This document shows positions 26,424 to 35,917 of a stretch of DNA of 64,000 nucleotides, one piece after another; positions within the stretch are counted from its first letter, which is position 1; every line of letters begins with the position of its first letter. The notes below the pieces were generated by a model, which saw only the letters and a list, made by a program, of their open reading frames with translations, searched no databases and was not told the origin of the DNA. This stretch comes from an uncultured Alphaproteobacteria bacterium. Its GTDB lineage: Bacteria > Pseudomonadota > Alphaproteobacteria > RF32 > CAG-239. Both the position numbers and the translations under genes were made by a program. Location of the stretch: positions 20,498 to 84,497 of the forward strand of contig CAKQMH010000006.1 of NCBI GenBank assembly GCA_934254915.1, read 5' to 3'.

Positions 26424-27032
26424 ATGAAACTTTGGCAGCAAATATCAGGCGTTCTGACGGCAATGTTTTTACTTGCCGCTTCGGCTGTTGCTGACGAAAC
26501 TGTTTCGGAAACCGATGCTGCGGACGAAGATATTAGTATAACCGCTCCGGGACAAGATGATGGTCATGCCGTAGACGGGACATTGATCTTTACCAAACGC
26601 ATTGCCCGTTTTTGCGGACTTGGTTCTAAGGATGCCAACTCCAGTCAAAAAATCGAAGACTGTCTGAACAGCCTTTTGCGCCTTAAATATGGCTCTCAGC
26701 TGGATAAGCTTGAAACTTTCGGTACGATTTATAATGCTGATTTTTATCAGCTCAATGCCGAATATTTGGAATTGGCGCTGCAAAAGAAATCGTTGGCCGG
26801 CAATTATGAGGAAGAAATAGACAATGCGGCCACCTCCACCAATCCGACAGCATATACCAAACGCGCGCTACAAGAAAAAAATGCTAATTTGTCGGTGATG
26901 GCGATAAAAAATCTGGCAGAAGTAATTGATGTTATGTCTTCTTCCGGCAACTTGCATGCCCTTAATTATATTTCGGCGTATGAAAACGCAAGTAAAACTG
27001 CTGCGCCGGTTGAGCGGGAGGATGACGAATGA
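26424..27032 (+). CDS. Exported helical protein (secretion cluster)
   Basis: A 202-residue protein with a signal peptide (1-23). The N-terminal mature region is acidic. A helical domain from about 50 contains two Cys (ARFCGLG and EDCLNSL) that may pair. Segments such as YQLNAEYLELALQKKSLAG are alpha-helical and VirB5-like in general character, but sequence alone does not establish homology. It follows the previous gene by 9 bases and overlaps the next by ATGA. Confidence 0.6.
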   Translation: MKLWQQISGVLTAMFLLAASAVADETVSETDAADEDISITAPGQDDGHAVDGTLIFTKRIARFCGLGSKDANSSQKIEDCLNSLLRLKYGSQLDKLETFGTIYNADFYQLNAEYLELALQKKSLAGNYEEEIDNAATSTNPTAYTKRALQEKNANLSVMAIKNLAEVIDVMSSSGNLHALNYISAYENASKTAAPVEREDDE

Positions 27033-28216
27033 AAATCTCGCGCTTAACATATATTGCCATTGCCGCAGGGTGGGGACTTTGTGCTTTCAGTGCTAAAGCT
27101 GCGATTAATGACCGCATTGCCAATGCTATGGATGAAGTTTCGCTGCAGGTGGAAAAAGTCGGTACTGTTCAGGAAGAATATACGTCTTATGCTACCACCT
27201 ATATGCAAGGCAAAATCGGTGAATTTGGTGATATCAAGGCTGTGGCTAAAGCCACCCAAAGGGTTGAAAAAGCTAAAAAGACCGTAGAGAAGCTTAAAAA
27301 GCTGAAAGAAAAAGCGGAGAAAAAAGTTGCTGAGCTTAAAGAACAAAAAGAAAAACTGGAAAAAAATATCACCGATATCAAAGCCAAAAAAGAAGAAATA
27401 ACTCAAAAGGTTAAGGATGCCCGCCAACAAATTGATAATCAGATTGCCGCGGCTAATAAACTGGCACAAGAATCGCGTGATAAATATCAACAGACGATGG
27501 AAAAGTATAGTCAGTTGGTACAGCAGGCCGATAATGCACGTGAACAATTTGAACAACAGCAGGCTGCTGCTAATGATTTGAATAATGCTACTGGCGAGGA
27601 AGATGATGCGGAAATGGACTTTCTGCCCGACAACAGCGATGACTCGCAAGATGAGCCGCTTGCTTCTCCTGCCGGACGGGTTGCCTTTGATACGCAAATT
27701 GTTGAAACTCCGCAGGCGATGAGCGTTGAACCGGCTCAAGTCAGCTATGAAATGCCGGTTGTTTCTGATGAGGGCTTATCCGCACCGGTCCCGATGCCTA
27801 CGGCAAATTCGGCTTTGCCGGTTATGCCTGACTCCGCCGCGGTCATTAGTGATATTGCTGCCACGGCTGCTGTCGAACCGGTGTCGTTATCATCCTTGCC
27901 GGATTTAAGCACCGTGGCTCAGCCGGTTTCTTTGTCGGCAGATGAAGTTGCTGCGCGGTCCGCGGTTTTGGCTGAAACGCCGGCAGCTGATGATGCGGAG
28001 GAAACTGAAATCACCAATTTAACCATGGAGCAGCAATTGCTTAAAATTGAAGCTTCCCGTGCGCAAATTGCCGCAGTTCCCGGTAGAAAGGTGCAATCCG
28101 GCTTGAAGGCTAAAGACGAGGTAAAATCGTCTGAACTTGAAATTGCCCGCCCCGCCCGTCGGACTTTCAGCGTCAACCGCTTAACCACTCAATCAAACGG
28201 AGGCAGCGATGAATAA
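27029..28216 (+). CDS. Exported coiled-coil protein (secretion cluster)
   Basis: A 395-residue protein starting inside the stop of the previous gene (ATGA). The signal peptide ends near AKAA (25). A Lys/Glu-rich coiled coil spans about 30-185 with long heptad-like KLKKLKEKAEKKVAELKEQK stretches. The rest is acidic and Pro/Ala/Ser-rich, with a basic end. No recognised family. Overlaps the next gene by 8 bases. Confidence 0.6.
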   Translation: MKISRLTYIAIAAGWGLCAFSAKAAINDRIANAMDEVSLQVEKVGTVQEEYTSYATTYMQGKIGEFGDIKAVAKATQRVEKAKKTVEKLKKLKEKAEKKVAELKEQKEKLEKNITDIKAKKEEITQKVKDARQQIDNQIAAANKLAQESRDKYQQTMEKYSQLVQQADNAREQFEQQQAAANDLNNATGEEDDAEMDFLPDNSDDSQDEPLASPAGRVAFDTQIVETPQAMSVEPAQVSYEMPVVSDEGLSAPVPMPTANSALPVMPDSAAVISDIAATAAVEPVSLSSLPDLSTVAQPVSLSADEVAARSAVLAETPAADDAEETEITNLTMEQQLLKIEASRAQIAAVPGRKVQSGLKAKDEVKSSELEIARPARRTFSVNRLTTQSNGGSDE

Positions 28217-28715
28217 TTTGACTAAAATCGGATGTCTTCTGCTTGTCTTCTTACCGCTTTCTGGGGCTAAAGCGGTGGAAATACCGGACTATATTACCCA
28301 AATTGATGATGTCGCGGCTAATATTTGTCCGATTATTAACAACCTCAGTTCGCAAGCTACCGGTGCTACTTCCGCCGAAGCCGATGCCCGGGTTAAGCAA
28401 CAATTGCGCCGTGAGTTGGCAGCCGCAGCCTACGGACAAGCAATTGCTACGCGCGCTCAGCTGCAACAAAAAGCCGATGCCGATGTGGCTAAACAAGGTG
28501 TTGATGCCATTTTATCAACTTTGAAAGATAAAAAAGAGATTATGGCGGATAAGATTCAGCCGGCACTGATCAGTATTGCCGAAAGACTTAACTCGATTGT
28601 ATCAATGGAAGCAAGCATTGCTGCATTGGAAGGTACAATGATGTTCACTGATTTGCCCAAAGACGATACTGATGTGTTTGAACGTTGTTCGCAAAAAGAT
28701 GAGGAGGAAAAATAA
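28209..28715 (+). CDS. Exported helical protein, possible VirB5-like
   Basis: A 168-residue protein with a signal peptide (1-22, ending GAKA). The mature chain is all helical with Ala-rich LRRELAAAAYGQAIATRAQ, a KADADVAKQGVDAIL helix and a C-terminal IAERLNSIVSMEASIAALEG helix, plus a Cys near each end. Size, export signal and helical character resemble VirB5/TraC minor pilins, and the site between virB4 and virB8 fits, but the match is by character only. It shares one base with the next start (TAATG). Confidence 0.55.
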   Translation: MNNLTKIGCLLLVFLPLSGAKAVEIPDYITQIDDVAANICPIINNLSSQATGATSAEADARVKQQLRRELAAAAYGQAIATRAQLQQKADADVAKQGVDAILSTLKDKKEIMADKIQPALISIAERLNSIVSMEASIAALEGTMMFTDLPKDDTDVFERCSQKDEEEK

Positions 28716-30058
28716 TGAAAAAACTATTTATCCTCTTAAGCTTGTTTTTGAGCCTTTACTGCCGAGAGACTTTGGCGCAGGCTGTGGTTATTGATGCGGC
28801 TGAAGACAGCAGCCGTTCAGTTAATGTTATTCAAAAAGCTCAAAACACCTATAATAAGACTATGGAAAAAATTTCCAATTCTAAAATGGCTAAGGTAATC
28901 GGTGATGGTACCAAGCAGGCTAAAAAAGGTATCGACTATGCCAAAGGTTTGTATAATAAAGCTATGTATTATTATAAATTGGGATTGGAAGTTATAGAAG
29001 AAGCCAAAAACAGTCCCGAATATCGTGCCGCCAAAATCAGTAAAAATATTGCCTCCGAGAAAAAACGTATTGACGCTCTGGAAAAAGAAAAAAGTGGGTT
29101 AGAAGAAGTTTTGCAGCAAAAAATAAATTTGGCTCAGGAAAAAGCTGATGCCGATATCCGCAACCTGCAGCAAAATAATCAAAATGCGCGGGTTATGGCT
29201 GCTGGTGATAGCTCTATGCAGGGCGTGATTGATGATAATAATGCCCAAATTCAACAGATAAGAACGGATTTGCAGACAACTATTGCCGGCTATAACAGCG
29301 AAAATCAACAGCGTCTGTCAGAAATAAATGCTTCGATTAAGAAACGGATGTCTAATTTGACAAAATTAGCGCAGGATTTGCTTGAAGTTGCCGATGTCAA
29401 GGTCGAAGATCCGCGCGAGGCTTTGAAAAAGAGCAAAGAAAGTTTCACGCTTAAAGAAGATGAAGATCCGACCGTCAAAACCCGACAAAGAATCCATGAG
29501 CAGCGTTATAAGGAGCGTCGCCAGGCGGTTTATGATGTTTATACTGCTTCGGCTGCGGTCAAATATAATCGCAAAGGTCTGACCGATGAGGTTGAAAGTG
29601 TAAACGAACTTATTCCGCTTATGGGCGGTGAATCTGACGGCTCCGGTATCCATACGCAAATTTTGCTTAAGGAAGCCGATATGCTGCGGCGTTATATCGA
29701 CTATGTATTGGTCGACTTGCAAATGGAAGCCGCAGTCGAAATGGCTAATTTGGATATCAGTAAAATCGGCGATTTGGAAGAGCTTAATCTTTGTTCTTAT
29801 TATGATCCCAAGAGCAAAACTTCGACGGCCAAAGATAAAGCTGGCGGTTTAAAAGGTTTGGTCAGTAACGTTAAAAACACGGTTGAAAAAGGCAAAAATA
29901 CGCTCAACACCGTTAAAAACAAAGTTGAGGAAGCTAAGGATATCGTCAACGAAGGTCAGGAGTTAATCAACAATGCCGGTGATGTTGCCGGCGGCTTGGT
30001 CGATAATGTTAAAAATCAGGTTCAAGATGAAGCCTTAAATACAAAAGGAATGTTCTGA
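28715..30058 (+). CDS. Exported coiled-coil protein (secretion cluster)
   Basis: A 447-residue protein. GAGGAGGAAAAATA lies before the ATG, and the signal peptide ends TLAQA (about 23). Coiled coil runs from about 105 to 230. A helical domain (about 250-375) contains QAVYDVYTASAAVKYNRKG and a helix rich in Leu/Met (YIDYVLVDLQMEAAVEMA) resembling the helical domain of the preceding small protein. The tail is helical and Lys/Val/Asn-rich. Unknown function. Its stop overlaps the next start (TGATG). Confidence 0.6.
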   Translation: MKKLFILLSLFLSLYCRETLAQAVVIDAAEDSSRSVNVIQKAQNTYNKTMEKISNSKMAKVIGDGTKQAKKGIDYAKGLYNKAMYYYKLGLEVIEEAKNSPEYRAAKISKNIASEKKRIDALEKEKSGLEEVLQQKINLAQEKADADIRNLQQNNQNARVMAAGDSSMQGVIDDNNAQIQQIRTDLQTTIAGYNSENQQRLSEINASIKKRMSNLTKLAQDLLEVADVKVEDPREALKKSKESFTLKEDEDPTVKTRQRIHEQRYKERRQAVYDVYTASAAVKYNRKGLTDEVESVNELIPLMGGESDGSGIHTQILLKEADMLRRYIDYVLVDLQMEAAVEMANLDISKIGDLEELNLCSYYDPKSKTSTAKDKAGGLKGLVSNVKNTVEKGKNTLNTVKNKVEEAKDIVNEGQELINNAGDVAGGLVDNVKNQVQDEALNTKGMF

Positions 30059-33000
30059 TGTCGTGGTATAAACTGAAATTATCGTGGTTAGGAAGTTTGC
30101 TGGTTTTAGGTGTTTTGTCCGTTGCCGGCAATGCGCAGGCCTTGTTTATTGATAAGCTGTTGAAATCACCGTCTATTGAATTTCCGGTTTTTAAGCCTTC
30201 CGAAGAGGTTATTAATGCGGTGGGAACAGTTCAAACCACATATTCTACCGGCATGAAAACTAAAAACACAGTTGAAGCCACCGCCAATAATATTCGCACG
30301 GCCATAGGGTCAATTCAAAACGGAGATTTTACGAGTTTAATGGATGGCAGTTTCAAAATTGGTCAGTCCAAACCCCGTAACTGCACTATCGGCGAAATAA
30401 AACTCGATGTTACCGATGCTGATTCGGTCGCCAATGCGATTAACGAGATTGTGTTCAAAGCTCCGCACCCGTCGCGGCGAGTCACCTTTGACAATAATAT
30501 GATTCGTTTTCGGGCTGAAAATGTTATCGAAATCTATACTGCTGCCCAACAGTTGCAACTCTATATGGAACAAACGGTCAAACCCACATTGGCCGCCGCG
30601 ATTAAAGCGACTACCGAAGGCAGCACCGAAGGCGACGTCCAAACTCCGGCGCCTGATGCCAATAATGAAGCCGCATATAACGAAGCTGCGGTGTTGGAAA
30701 CCATTGACAGCCTTTTACAGGTTTTGCAAACCGCTACCGCCCTGCGGGAGCAACTGGCGGCCGTTAGAGCTATGCGTTCTATTGAGCCTGAACCGTTTGA
30801 GCTGAAGGACGAAAGTTCGTCATCAACCGCTTCGGAAGCAGAAACTGCCGCTCCGGAGACGGCTATTGAAACTCCGGAAATCGAAACTACGGCTGCTCTG
30901 GATTTGCCGCTTGCCGCTCAGCATACTTTGCGTAATTCCAGCCCGTTGGCATTTGCTCGCTTGTCTTCAACTTCCTCAGCTCTGACCGCCGTGTCTGATG
31001 CGGAAAGTGCCACGGAAGACGCATATTTTGCCTCACAGCGCAAATACCTTTCCCAAAACCTGAAATTAGAAGAAGCTCCGGAATCTTCTATGTTCCACCC
31101 GTATGAATACGAACAGGCGCGCATGGGCGAGTTAGATAAGCTTGAAGCCGTCGCCGACAATGTTTCGGCTGCGATTTCGGCGCATAATATGATTCGAGAA
31201 CTCCCATCCTATAAATATGCTGCGGAAAGCTACCAAAAAATCAAAGCGCAACATCAAAAGGCGATTGAAGCCTTAGGCCGTTCACAGCAATGTGTGCTTG
31301 GTTATATCGGTCGTCACTATAAGCAGCCGCTGAATGTGTGGGAAGGAGCAGAACCTCCGTCCGATCAAACCGCTTATGATCAGATGCAGGGAATTGCCGG
31401 TTGGTCGTTGGACGCATTTGATGTCGCTAAAGCCGCGCAGGCAACCACCGATGTTATGGATAACACGGTTTTATACAGCAGCGATGATGATTTTACTTCT
31501 TTATCCTCATCTGATACTCTGGGAATGGCGGTTAATCCCGAAAAAAATTCGGTTTATCAGGAAATAAAGAGCCAAAACACCACCACATCCAGCCCGCGGG
31601 CACAGGAACAGGTGTTGGCCGAAAACCGCGAAACGCAATTAATTCCGTGGAATATCGGGTCTGAAGCCTCAGCTATGTTGGTTGCTTCTCCTGACAAATG
31701 GGGAACACTGCAGCAGGATTATGCGGTTTGGACGGATGTCAAAAGTTTTTACAACCAATATCTTAATGCCAAATATGACAATATTCAGGCTCTGCTGCAA
31801 AGGTTTTCTTACAGCGATATTTTAGCCATGGTTGTGTCAAAACTGCAGGGAAAAGAACAACAACCGTCCGAAACAATCAAGCAAAAAGAATTTGCCAAAC
31901 TGGATAATACCCTGAGCGAACAAACGCAAGAACTGGAAAATGATTTCAGTCAACAGTATCAGACTTTTACTCTTCAGCGGCAATCGGCCGTCACCGCTCT
32001 GCAACGACAACGCGATGCGGTTGCGGAAGAACTTGAACAAGCATCTTCCGCATACAAAAATCTGAAGGATGAAATCGCCGACACCCGTCAGCAGATTAAA
32101 GACGATGCCGAAGAGCAAACAACCAAAGAAATCAAATACATTGAACCGTTTGACAATGAAACCTCAACCTTAAATACTTCATGGGACACATCATCACCGA
32201 TGCGCTTTGCCGTCAGTTTGCGTTCCGGCTTCGGTTTGGCCGGTGCTTATCTGCAAGGGCTGGAAAATATCAAGTCGTCGTTTTCCAATAAAGTTACCGC
32301 AGCTCGTAAGAACTCCGATATTGATAAGTTGGAAACCCAAAGTCAGGATGCAGACCGCAAAGTCAGCCGCCTGAAAGAAAAACTGCAGACGCTTAACGCT
32401 CAGGTTGTGCAGGAAAAATTAGAAACTCAAAAGCAGGCCGGTGGTCTGGCTTCGCAACATCGCAGCGAATTATCGGCTTTGGCGCAAAAAATTCAGGCCG
32501 CTAAAGACGCTTATGAAGATGAATTTGCGCAAAACGCCGCTGCCGGAATTAACACACTGGCCACCAAAATTGTCAATAAATCAAAAGCCGCTTTTGTGCA
32601 AACTCACGGCAGCGATGTCAAATATACCGGTCCGACGGCTGCCGCGCTTGTCGGCGGGCTTAATTCCGCCGTGGCTGATTCGCTGGATAAGTTATATGAT
32701 CAGGTTGCCGCCCGTATTGCCGCGGCCAAACAACAATACGCGGCTTTGGGTGACAACTTGTATAATCCCGAATACCACGAAAAAGTGGTGGCTATTCACC
32801 AACAGATGATTGCTGACATCAAAGCCATGGCCTTGGTTCTTAACTATGATTCCATGGGCGTGGCTTCAAAAGTTTACCTCTATGAAACATTGTTGACGGC
32901 TGATACTTCGGCGGAAAAAGAGGGCTATTTCGTCGGTGCAATTGCTAAAGAACGCGACCTGAAAGCTCCGATGCCCGCCCCGCAGTTTAAGCTGCCGCCG

Positions 33001-34101
33001 TTGCGTGAGATGGTTTACTTCGATGATACGGATTTTCAAAATGTTAAACCTTATGATGCCAAACGTGAAGTATCCGAACCCATAACCAAAGCTGATTTCT
33101 TGAATTATGGCCGCCCGCTGCCGGCAATTTGGCAGTTGTTGCTGCAGGATAAAGCCTTTATGGAACGCGACGTTAATCTTAAAGCTTTATTGAATGAGGG
33201 CTGCACGGCTGAAGCTTTCTTCCGTGGCGGTTTTATGCCGTGTCGGGTTGCCAATTCAACGGTGGTTGTCGATGTTAATGCCGATGGTGAGTATATTCAG
33301 GGTCCTATGCTGCCTGATATGGCCGAATGTCCGTATTGGGAAATGCGCAGCGGCGGAATTTATGATACAGCATCAGAACAAAAAATCGTTTTCGGCACTC
33401 GTCCGAGCAATCAACCCTCCGGTAGTTGTAAGTACAGCGAGTTGGGAACTTTGCTTGATGCGGATGCCGATGGTACAATCTTTTTCCGCCAAAAAGTTTA
33501 TGACGCTTTTCGCCAAATTATCGCTGACCGGCAAAAACTCGAAACTTCCGGAGATACCAAAGCGGAAACCAATCAAAAATATGCTTATGACAGTGCTCCG
33601 TTGGTCAATAATCAGATCGGGGACTATTTGCGTTATGCCGAAGGTGAACAAAAAGCCCGCAAAAATGTTGAGGAAACCAAATCTGATTATGATGATATGA
33701 TAACGACCTTAAAATCGCTTTTGGCTCAATACGGTTATGATCTTGCTGATGACTTTGACTTCAGCAACGCGCAAAACTATGAAAATATTCGCGCTAAGTT
33801 GGATAAAATAAAAAATCGTAATGTATCCGAGGCGGTTACCAAAATCGCACAAATCAAAACTGAGGACAACGAAGTCGTGGCCGAGCGTGTCAATAAATAT
33901 CAGACAATCATTAATGCTTTGCAAAAAGATAAAGATGAGTTAACGACGATTACTGAGGCCGTAACCGAAAATAATAATCTTGACGAAGATATAAAATCTT
34001 CTAAAGTAGATGAAGAAGTCAGCAAAAAATATGAGGAGCATTTAGACAGTATCGCTTCTAAACTTAATCTGGCGCTATATCCGTTCTGCGCTAATTATTA
34101 A
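30058..34101 (+). CDS. Giant exported coiled-coil protein (secretion cluster)
   Basis: A 1347-residue protein with a signal peptide ending GNAQA (about 29). An N-terminal helical domain (40-250) contains a Cys (PRNCTIG). A Pro/Glu/Ala linker, two long coiled-coil tracts (about 615-700 and 745-830) and an Ala-rich helical part follow. A more globular segment (about 960-1150) has several Cys (NEGCTAE, MPCRVA, AECPYW, SCKYSE), and a last coiled coil runs to the end. No enzyme motif is seen. It closes the six-gene coupled run and is followed by virB8 after 16 bases. Role unknown; a long periplasmic or surface fibre component is one possibility. Confidence 0.65.
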   Translation: MSWYKLKLSWLGSLLVLGVLSVAGNAQALFIDKLLKSPSIEFPVFKPSEEVINAVGTVQTTYSTGMKTKNTVEATANNIRTAIGSIQNGDFTSLMDGSFKIGQSKPRNCTIGEIKLDVTDADSVANAINEIVFKAPHPSRRVTFDNNMIRFRAENVIEIYTAAQQLQLYMEQTVKPTLAAAIKATTEGSTEGDVQTPAPDANNEAAYNEAAVLETIDSLLQVLQTATALREQLAAVRAMRSIEPEPFELKDESSSSTASEAETAAPETAIETPEIETTAALDLPLAAQHTLRNSSPLAFARLSSTSSALTAVSDAESATEDAYFASQRKYLSQNLKLEEAPESSMFHPYEYEQARMGELDKLEAVADNVSAAISAHNMIRELPSYKYAAESYQKIKAQHQKAIEALGRSQQCVLGYIGRHYKQPLNVWEGAEPPSDQTAYDQMQGIAGWSLDAFDVAKAAQATTDVMDNTVLYSSDDDFTSLSSSDTLGMAVNPEKNSVYQEIKSQNTTTSSPRAQEQVLAENRETQLIPWNIGSEASAMLVASPDKWGTLQQDYAVWTDVKSFYNQYLNAKYDNIQALLQRFSYSDILAMVVSKLQGKEQQPSETIKQKEFAKLDNTLSEQTQELENDFSQQYQTFTLQRQSAVTALQRQRDAVAEELEQASSAYKNLKDEIADTRQQIKDDAEEQTTKEIKYIEPFDNETSTLNTSWDTSSPMRFAVSLRSGFGLAGAYLQGLENIKSSFSNKVTAARKNSDIDKLETQSQDADRKVSRLKEKLQTLNAQVVQEKLETQKQAGGLASQHRSELSALAQKIQAAKDAYEDEFAQNAAAGINTLATKIVNKSKAAFVQTHGSDVKYTGPTAAALVGGLNSAVADSLDKLYDQVAARIAAAKQQYAALGDNLYNPEYHEKVVAIHQQMIADIKAMALVLNYDSMGVASKVYLYETLLTADTSAEKEGYFVGAIAKERDLKAPMPAPQFKLPPLREMVYFDDTDFQNVKPYDAKREVSEPITKADFLNYGRPLPAIWQLLLQDKAFMERDVNLKALLNEGCTAEAFFRGGFMPCRVANSTVVVDVNADGEYIQGPMLPDMAECPYWEMRSGGIYDTASEQKIVFGTRPSNQPSGSCKYSELGTLLDADADGTIFFRQKVYDAFRQIIADRQKLETSGDTKAETNQKYAYDSAPLVNNQIGDYLRYAEGEQKARKNVEETKSDYDDMITTLKSLLAQYGYDLADDFDFSNAQNYENIRAKLDKIKNRNVSEAVTKIAQIKTEDNEVVAERVNKYQTIINALQKDKDELTTITEAVTENNNLDEDIKSSKVDEEVSKKYEEHLDSIASKLNLALYPFCANY

Positions 34102-34117
34102 CCGGTGAGAAATTAAA

Positions 34118-34876
34118 ATGGAGCAAATTGAAACACAAAACGGCAGTCGTCCGTTGGCGATTGGCAGTTCAAAGGGCAGAGATTACAAGTTTATTGATAA
34201 ACTTGAAAAAGAAGTCGAAACTTTTAAGCTGCATTATTATATCTGGCTGTCACGATGCTTTATCTTTTTGGCCATTTGCTCATTGTTGCTGATGATAAGC
34301 TCATCATTGGCCTTGTTCTCATTAGCGCCGCAGGTTACGGTCGAGCCGTTTTTGATTATCAATCAGGATAGTTCCGAAGCTCTGGTACGGGAAGAACCTA
34401 TTGCCACTAATATGTCATCAAAAGACAAATTGCTGGAAACTTTTATCAAGCAATATATCATTGTCCGCAACACAATCATTAATGACCCGCTGGAGATGCG
34501 CTCACGCTGGATGCCTGGCGGTATGGTTAATTTTTTGTCTGCTCCCGATGTTTTTGAAGTGTTTAATCGTGATATCCAGCGGCGGTGGGAAAATATTTTT
34601 AAGCAGGCACTGGTTCGCGAGGTAGAGATTATTTCGGTAATGCGCCAGGGCGGAGCTAAAAGTCCGGTTTGGAAAGTCGACTTCAAAACCTATGATTTGT
34701 ATGATGAACAGGGTAAAAGTCAGGCTCAAAAAGAGTCGACCATGCGGGTGAGATATTGGACTGCGTCGGTTACGGCTTATTTTATTAAGGACCGTATGTT
34801 TGTCGGACGCCGGCTGATTAATCCGTTGGGCTTTACCGTCAGCCGTTATTCACAAACCGAAGTCGAAATCTTCTAA
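34118..34876 (+). CDS. virB8: VirB8-like protein, copy a
   Basis: A 252-residue bitopic inner-membrane protein with a cytoplasmic N-terminus (1-44), one helix (about 45-68) and a periplasmic domain. The family pattern is visible: RSRWMPGGMVNFLSAPDVFEVFN, then WKVDFKTYDLYDE, RYWTASVTAYF and the closing NPLGFTVSRY. It shares these landmarks with the second copy at 35181. VirB8 is an assembly factor of the inner-membrane complex. It belongs to the upstream operon; a promoter-like gap follows. Confidence 0.85.
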   Translation: MEQIETQNGSRPLAIGSSKGRDYKFIDKLEKEVETFKLHYYIWLSRCFIFLAICSLLLMISSSLALFSLAPQVTVEPFLIINQDSSEALVREEPIATNMSSKDKLLETFIKQYIIVRNTIINDPLEMRSRWMPGGMVNFLSAPDVFEVFNRDIQRRWENIFKQALVREVEIISVMRQGGAKSPVWKVDFKTYDLYDEQGKSQAQKESTMRVRYWTASVTAYFIKDRMFVGRRLINPLGFTVSRYSQTEVEIF

Positions 34877-34901
34877 TTTGTTGATAAGTATAGTTAAGCT
34901 G

Positions 34902-34929
34902 TTAGACTTTTAAACTAAAAGAGTATAAT
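34902..34929 (+). promoter_or_regulatory. Promoter of the virB7-virB8b-virB9-virB10-virB11 unit
   Basis: TTAGAC (34902-34907) and TATAAT (34924-34929) with a 16-bp spacer in the 99-base gap after virB8a, about 46 bases before the VirB7-like gene. Confidence 0.6.
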
Positions 34930-34975
34930 TTCATAACATCTGGAGTTATATTATAGTTTAAGAAAGGCCTTCTTA

Positions 34976-35164
34976 ATGAATAAACATCTGCGAATTCTAC
35001 TCTTTCTGGTAGTGTTTTTGCTCGCGGGCTGCTTTGGCTCTTACTATGAGCCGGAGCCGGTCGGCATCGGTAAAGGCAGCGATGAGCTTAAGCTTTCGCC
35101 TTGTGCCTGCATGGAAGTCGAACTTCCGAAAAATCTTCCTGATTGGTTTGTGGCAATAATCTAA
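34976..35164 (+). CDS. virB7: VirB7-like lipoprotein
   Basis: A 62-residue protein with a lipoprotein signal: lipobox LLAGC with the lipidated Cys at 19. Two further Cys (C43 and C45 in SPCACME) may form disulfides. Size, lipidation and place just before a virB8-virB9-virB10 set match VirB7, which anchors VirB9 at the outer membrane. Sequence similarity in this family is too low for a firm match. Confidence 0.75.
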   Translation: MNKHLRILLFLVVFLLAGCFGSYYEPEPVGIGKGSDELKLSPCACMEVELPKNLPDWFVAII

Positions 35165-35180
35165 CGTTAAGGGTTGGCAA

Positions 35181-35906
35181 ATGGCGGAACAAATCGGTAA
35201 TAATCCTAATCGTCGTCTTATCGGCAATGCTGCGCGTCGTCGGAATAATGCCGCCGCAAACAATGATTTGTTTGTGGCTAATGTCGGCGAAAAGCGCTAT
35301 TTGTGGACAGCCCGCGCCTTCGCGGTTGTCGCCGCTCTCAGCATATGCTGCAATATTGTTTTGATTATGGCGATTTTTCAGGTTTTGCCGCTGTATCGCG
35401 TTGAGCCTTATTTGCTTACATTCCAAAACCGCGCGGAACAAGTTTATAACATTCAGCCGATTAAAGAAGGGCTGCGTAATCAAAAGGCTATTACTGAGGT
35501 GTTTGTGCGAGAATATGTCTTGACGCGCAGCAGTTTTGACCGCGAAATTCCGGAAATGGAAGCGCGCTGGATGCCGGGCGGTCCGATACAGGAAATGTCA
35601 GCTCCGGATGTTTATCAGGATTTTCTGAATAATACGGCTAAAAAGGCTTTGAATGTTATTCGCGCGCGCGGACTTACTCGTGATGTCAAAATTTTGTCGG
35701 TCAACGAACTCACAAATGGTATTTGGCAGGTCGAATATGAAACCAGTGATATGTATCCTGAATCGGATAAACCGGATGTTAACTATTGGACGGCTTCGCT
35801 TAATGTCGGTTTTCGTAAAAAAACGGTAAAATACGGCGATCGTCTTAAAAACCCGATTGGCTTCACGGTAACACGCTACGCGTTGACCTTTAATAAAGTA
35901 GAATAG
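35181..35906 (+). CDS. virB8: VirB8-like protein, copy b
   Basis: A 241-residue protein with a basic Asn/Arg-rich cytoplasmic tail (1-42), a helix (about 44-66) and a periplasmic VirB8 domain: EARWMPGGPIQEMSAPDVYQDF, then WQVEYETSD, NYWTASLNVGF and NPIGFTVTRYAL. It parallels copy a motif for motif but differs widely between motifs, pointing to an old duplication. It lies 11 bases before virB9. Confidence 0.87.
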   Translation: MAEQIGNNPNRRLIGNAARRRNNAAANNDLFVANVGEKRYLWTARAFAVVAALSICCNIVLIMAIFQVLPLYRVEPYLLTFQNRAEQVYNIQPIKEGLRNQKAITEVFVREYVLTRSSFDREIPEMEARWMPGGPIQEMSAPDVYQDFLNNTAKKALNVIRARGLTRDVKILSVNELTNGIWQVEYETSDMYPESDKPDVNYWTASLNVGFRKKTVKYGDRLKNPIGFTVTRYALTFNKVE

Positions 35907-35917
35907 GTGATAATTTA

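Noticed and set aside
27044..27739. 231-codon minus-strand frame, Phe/Leu/Ile-rich
   Set aside because: Mirror of the Lys/Glu coiled coil on the plus strand; it would look like a membrane protein only because of complementary codons.
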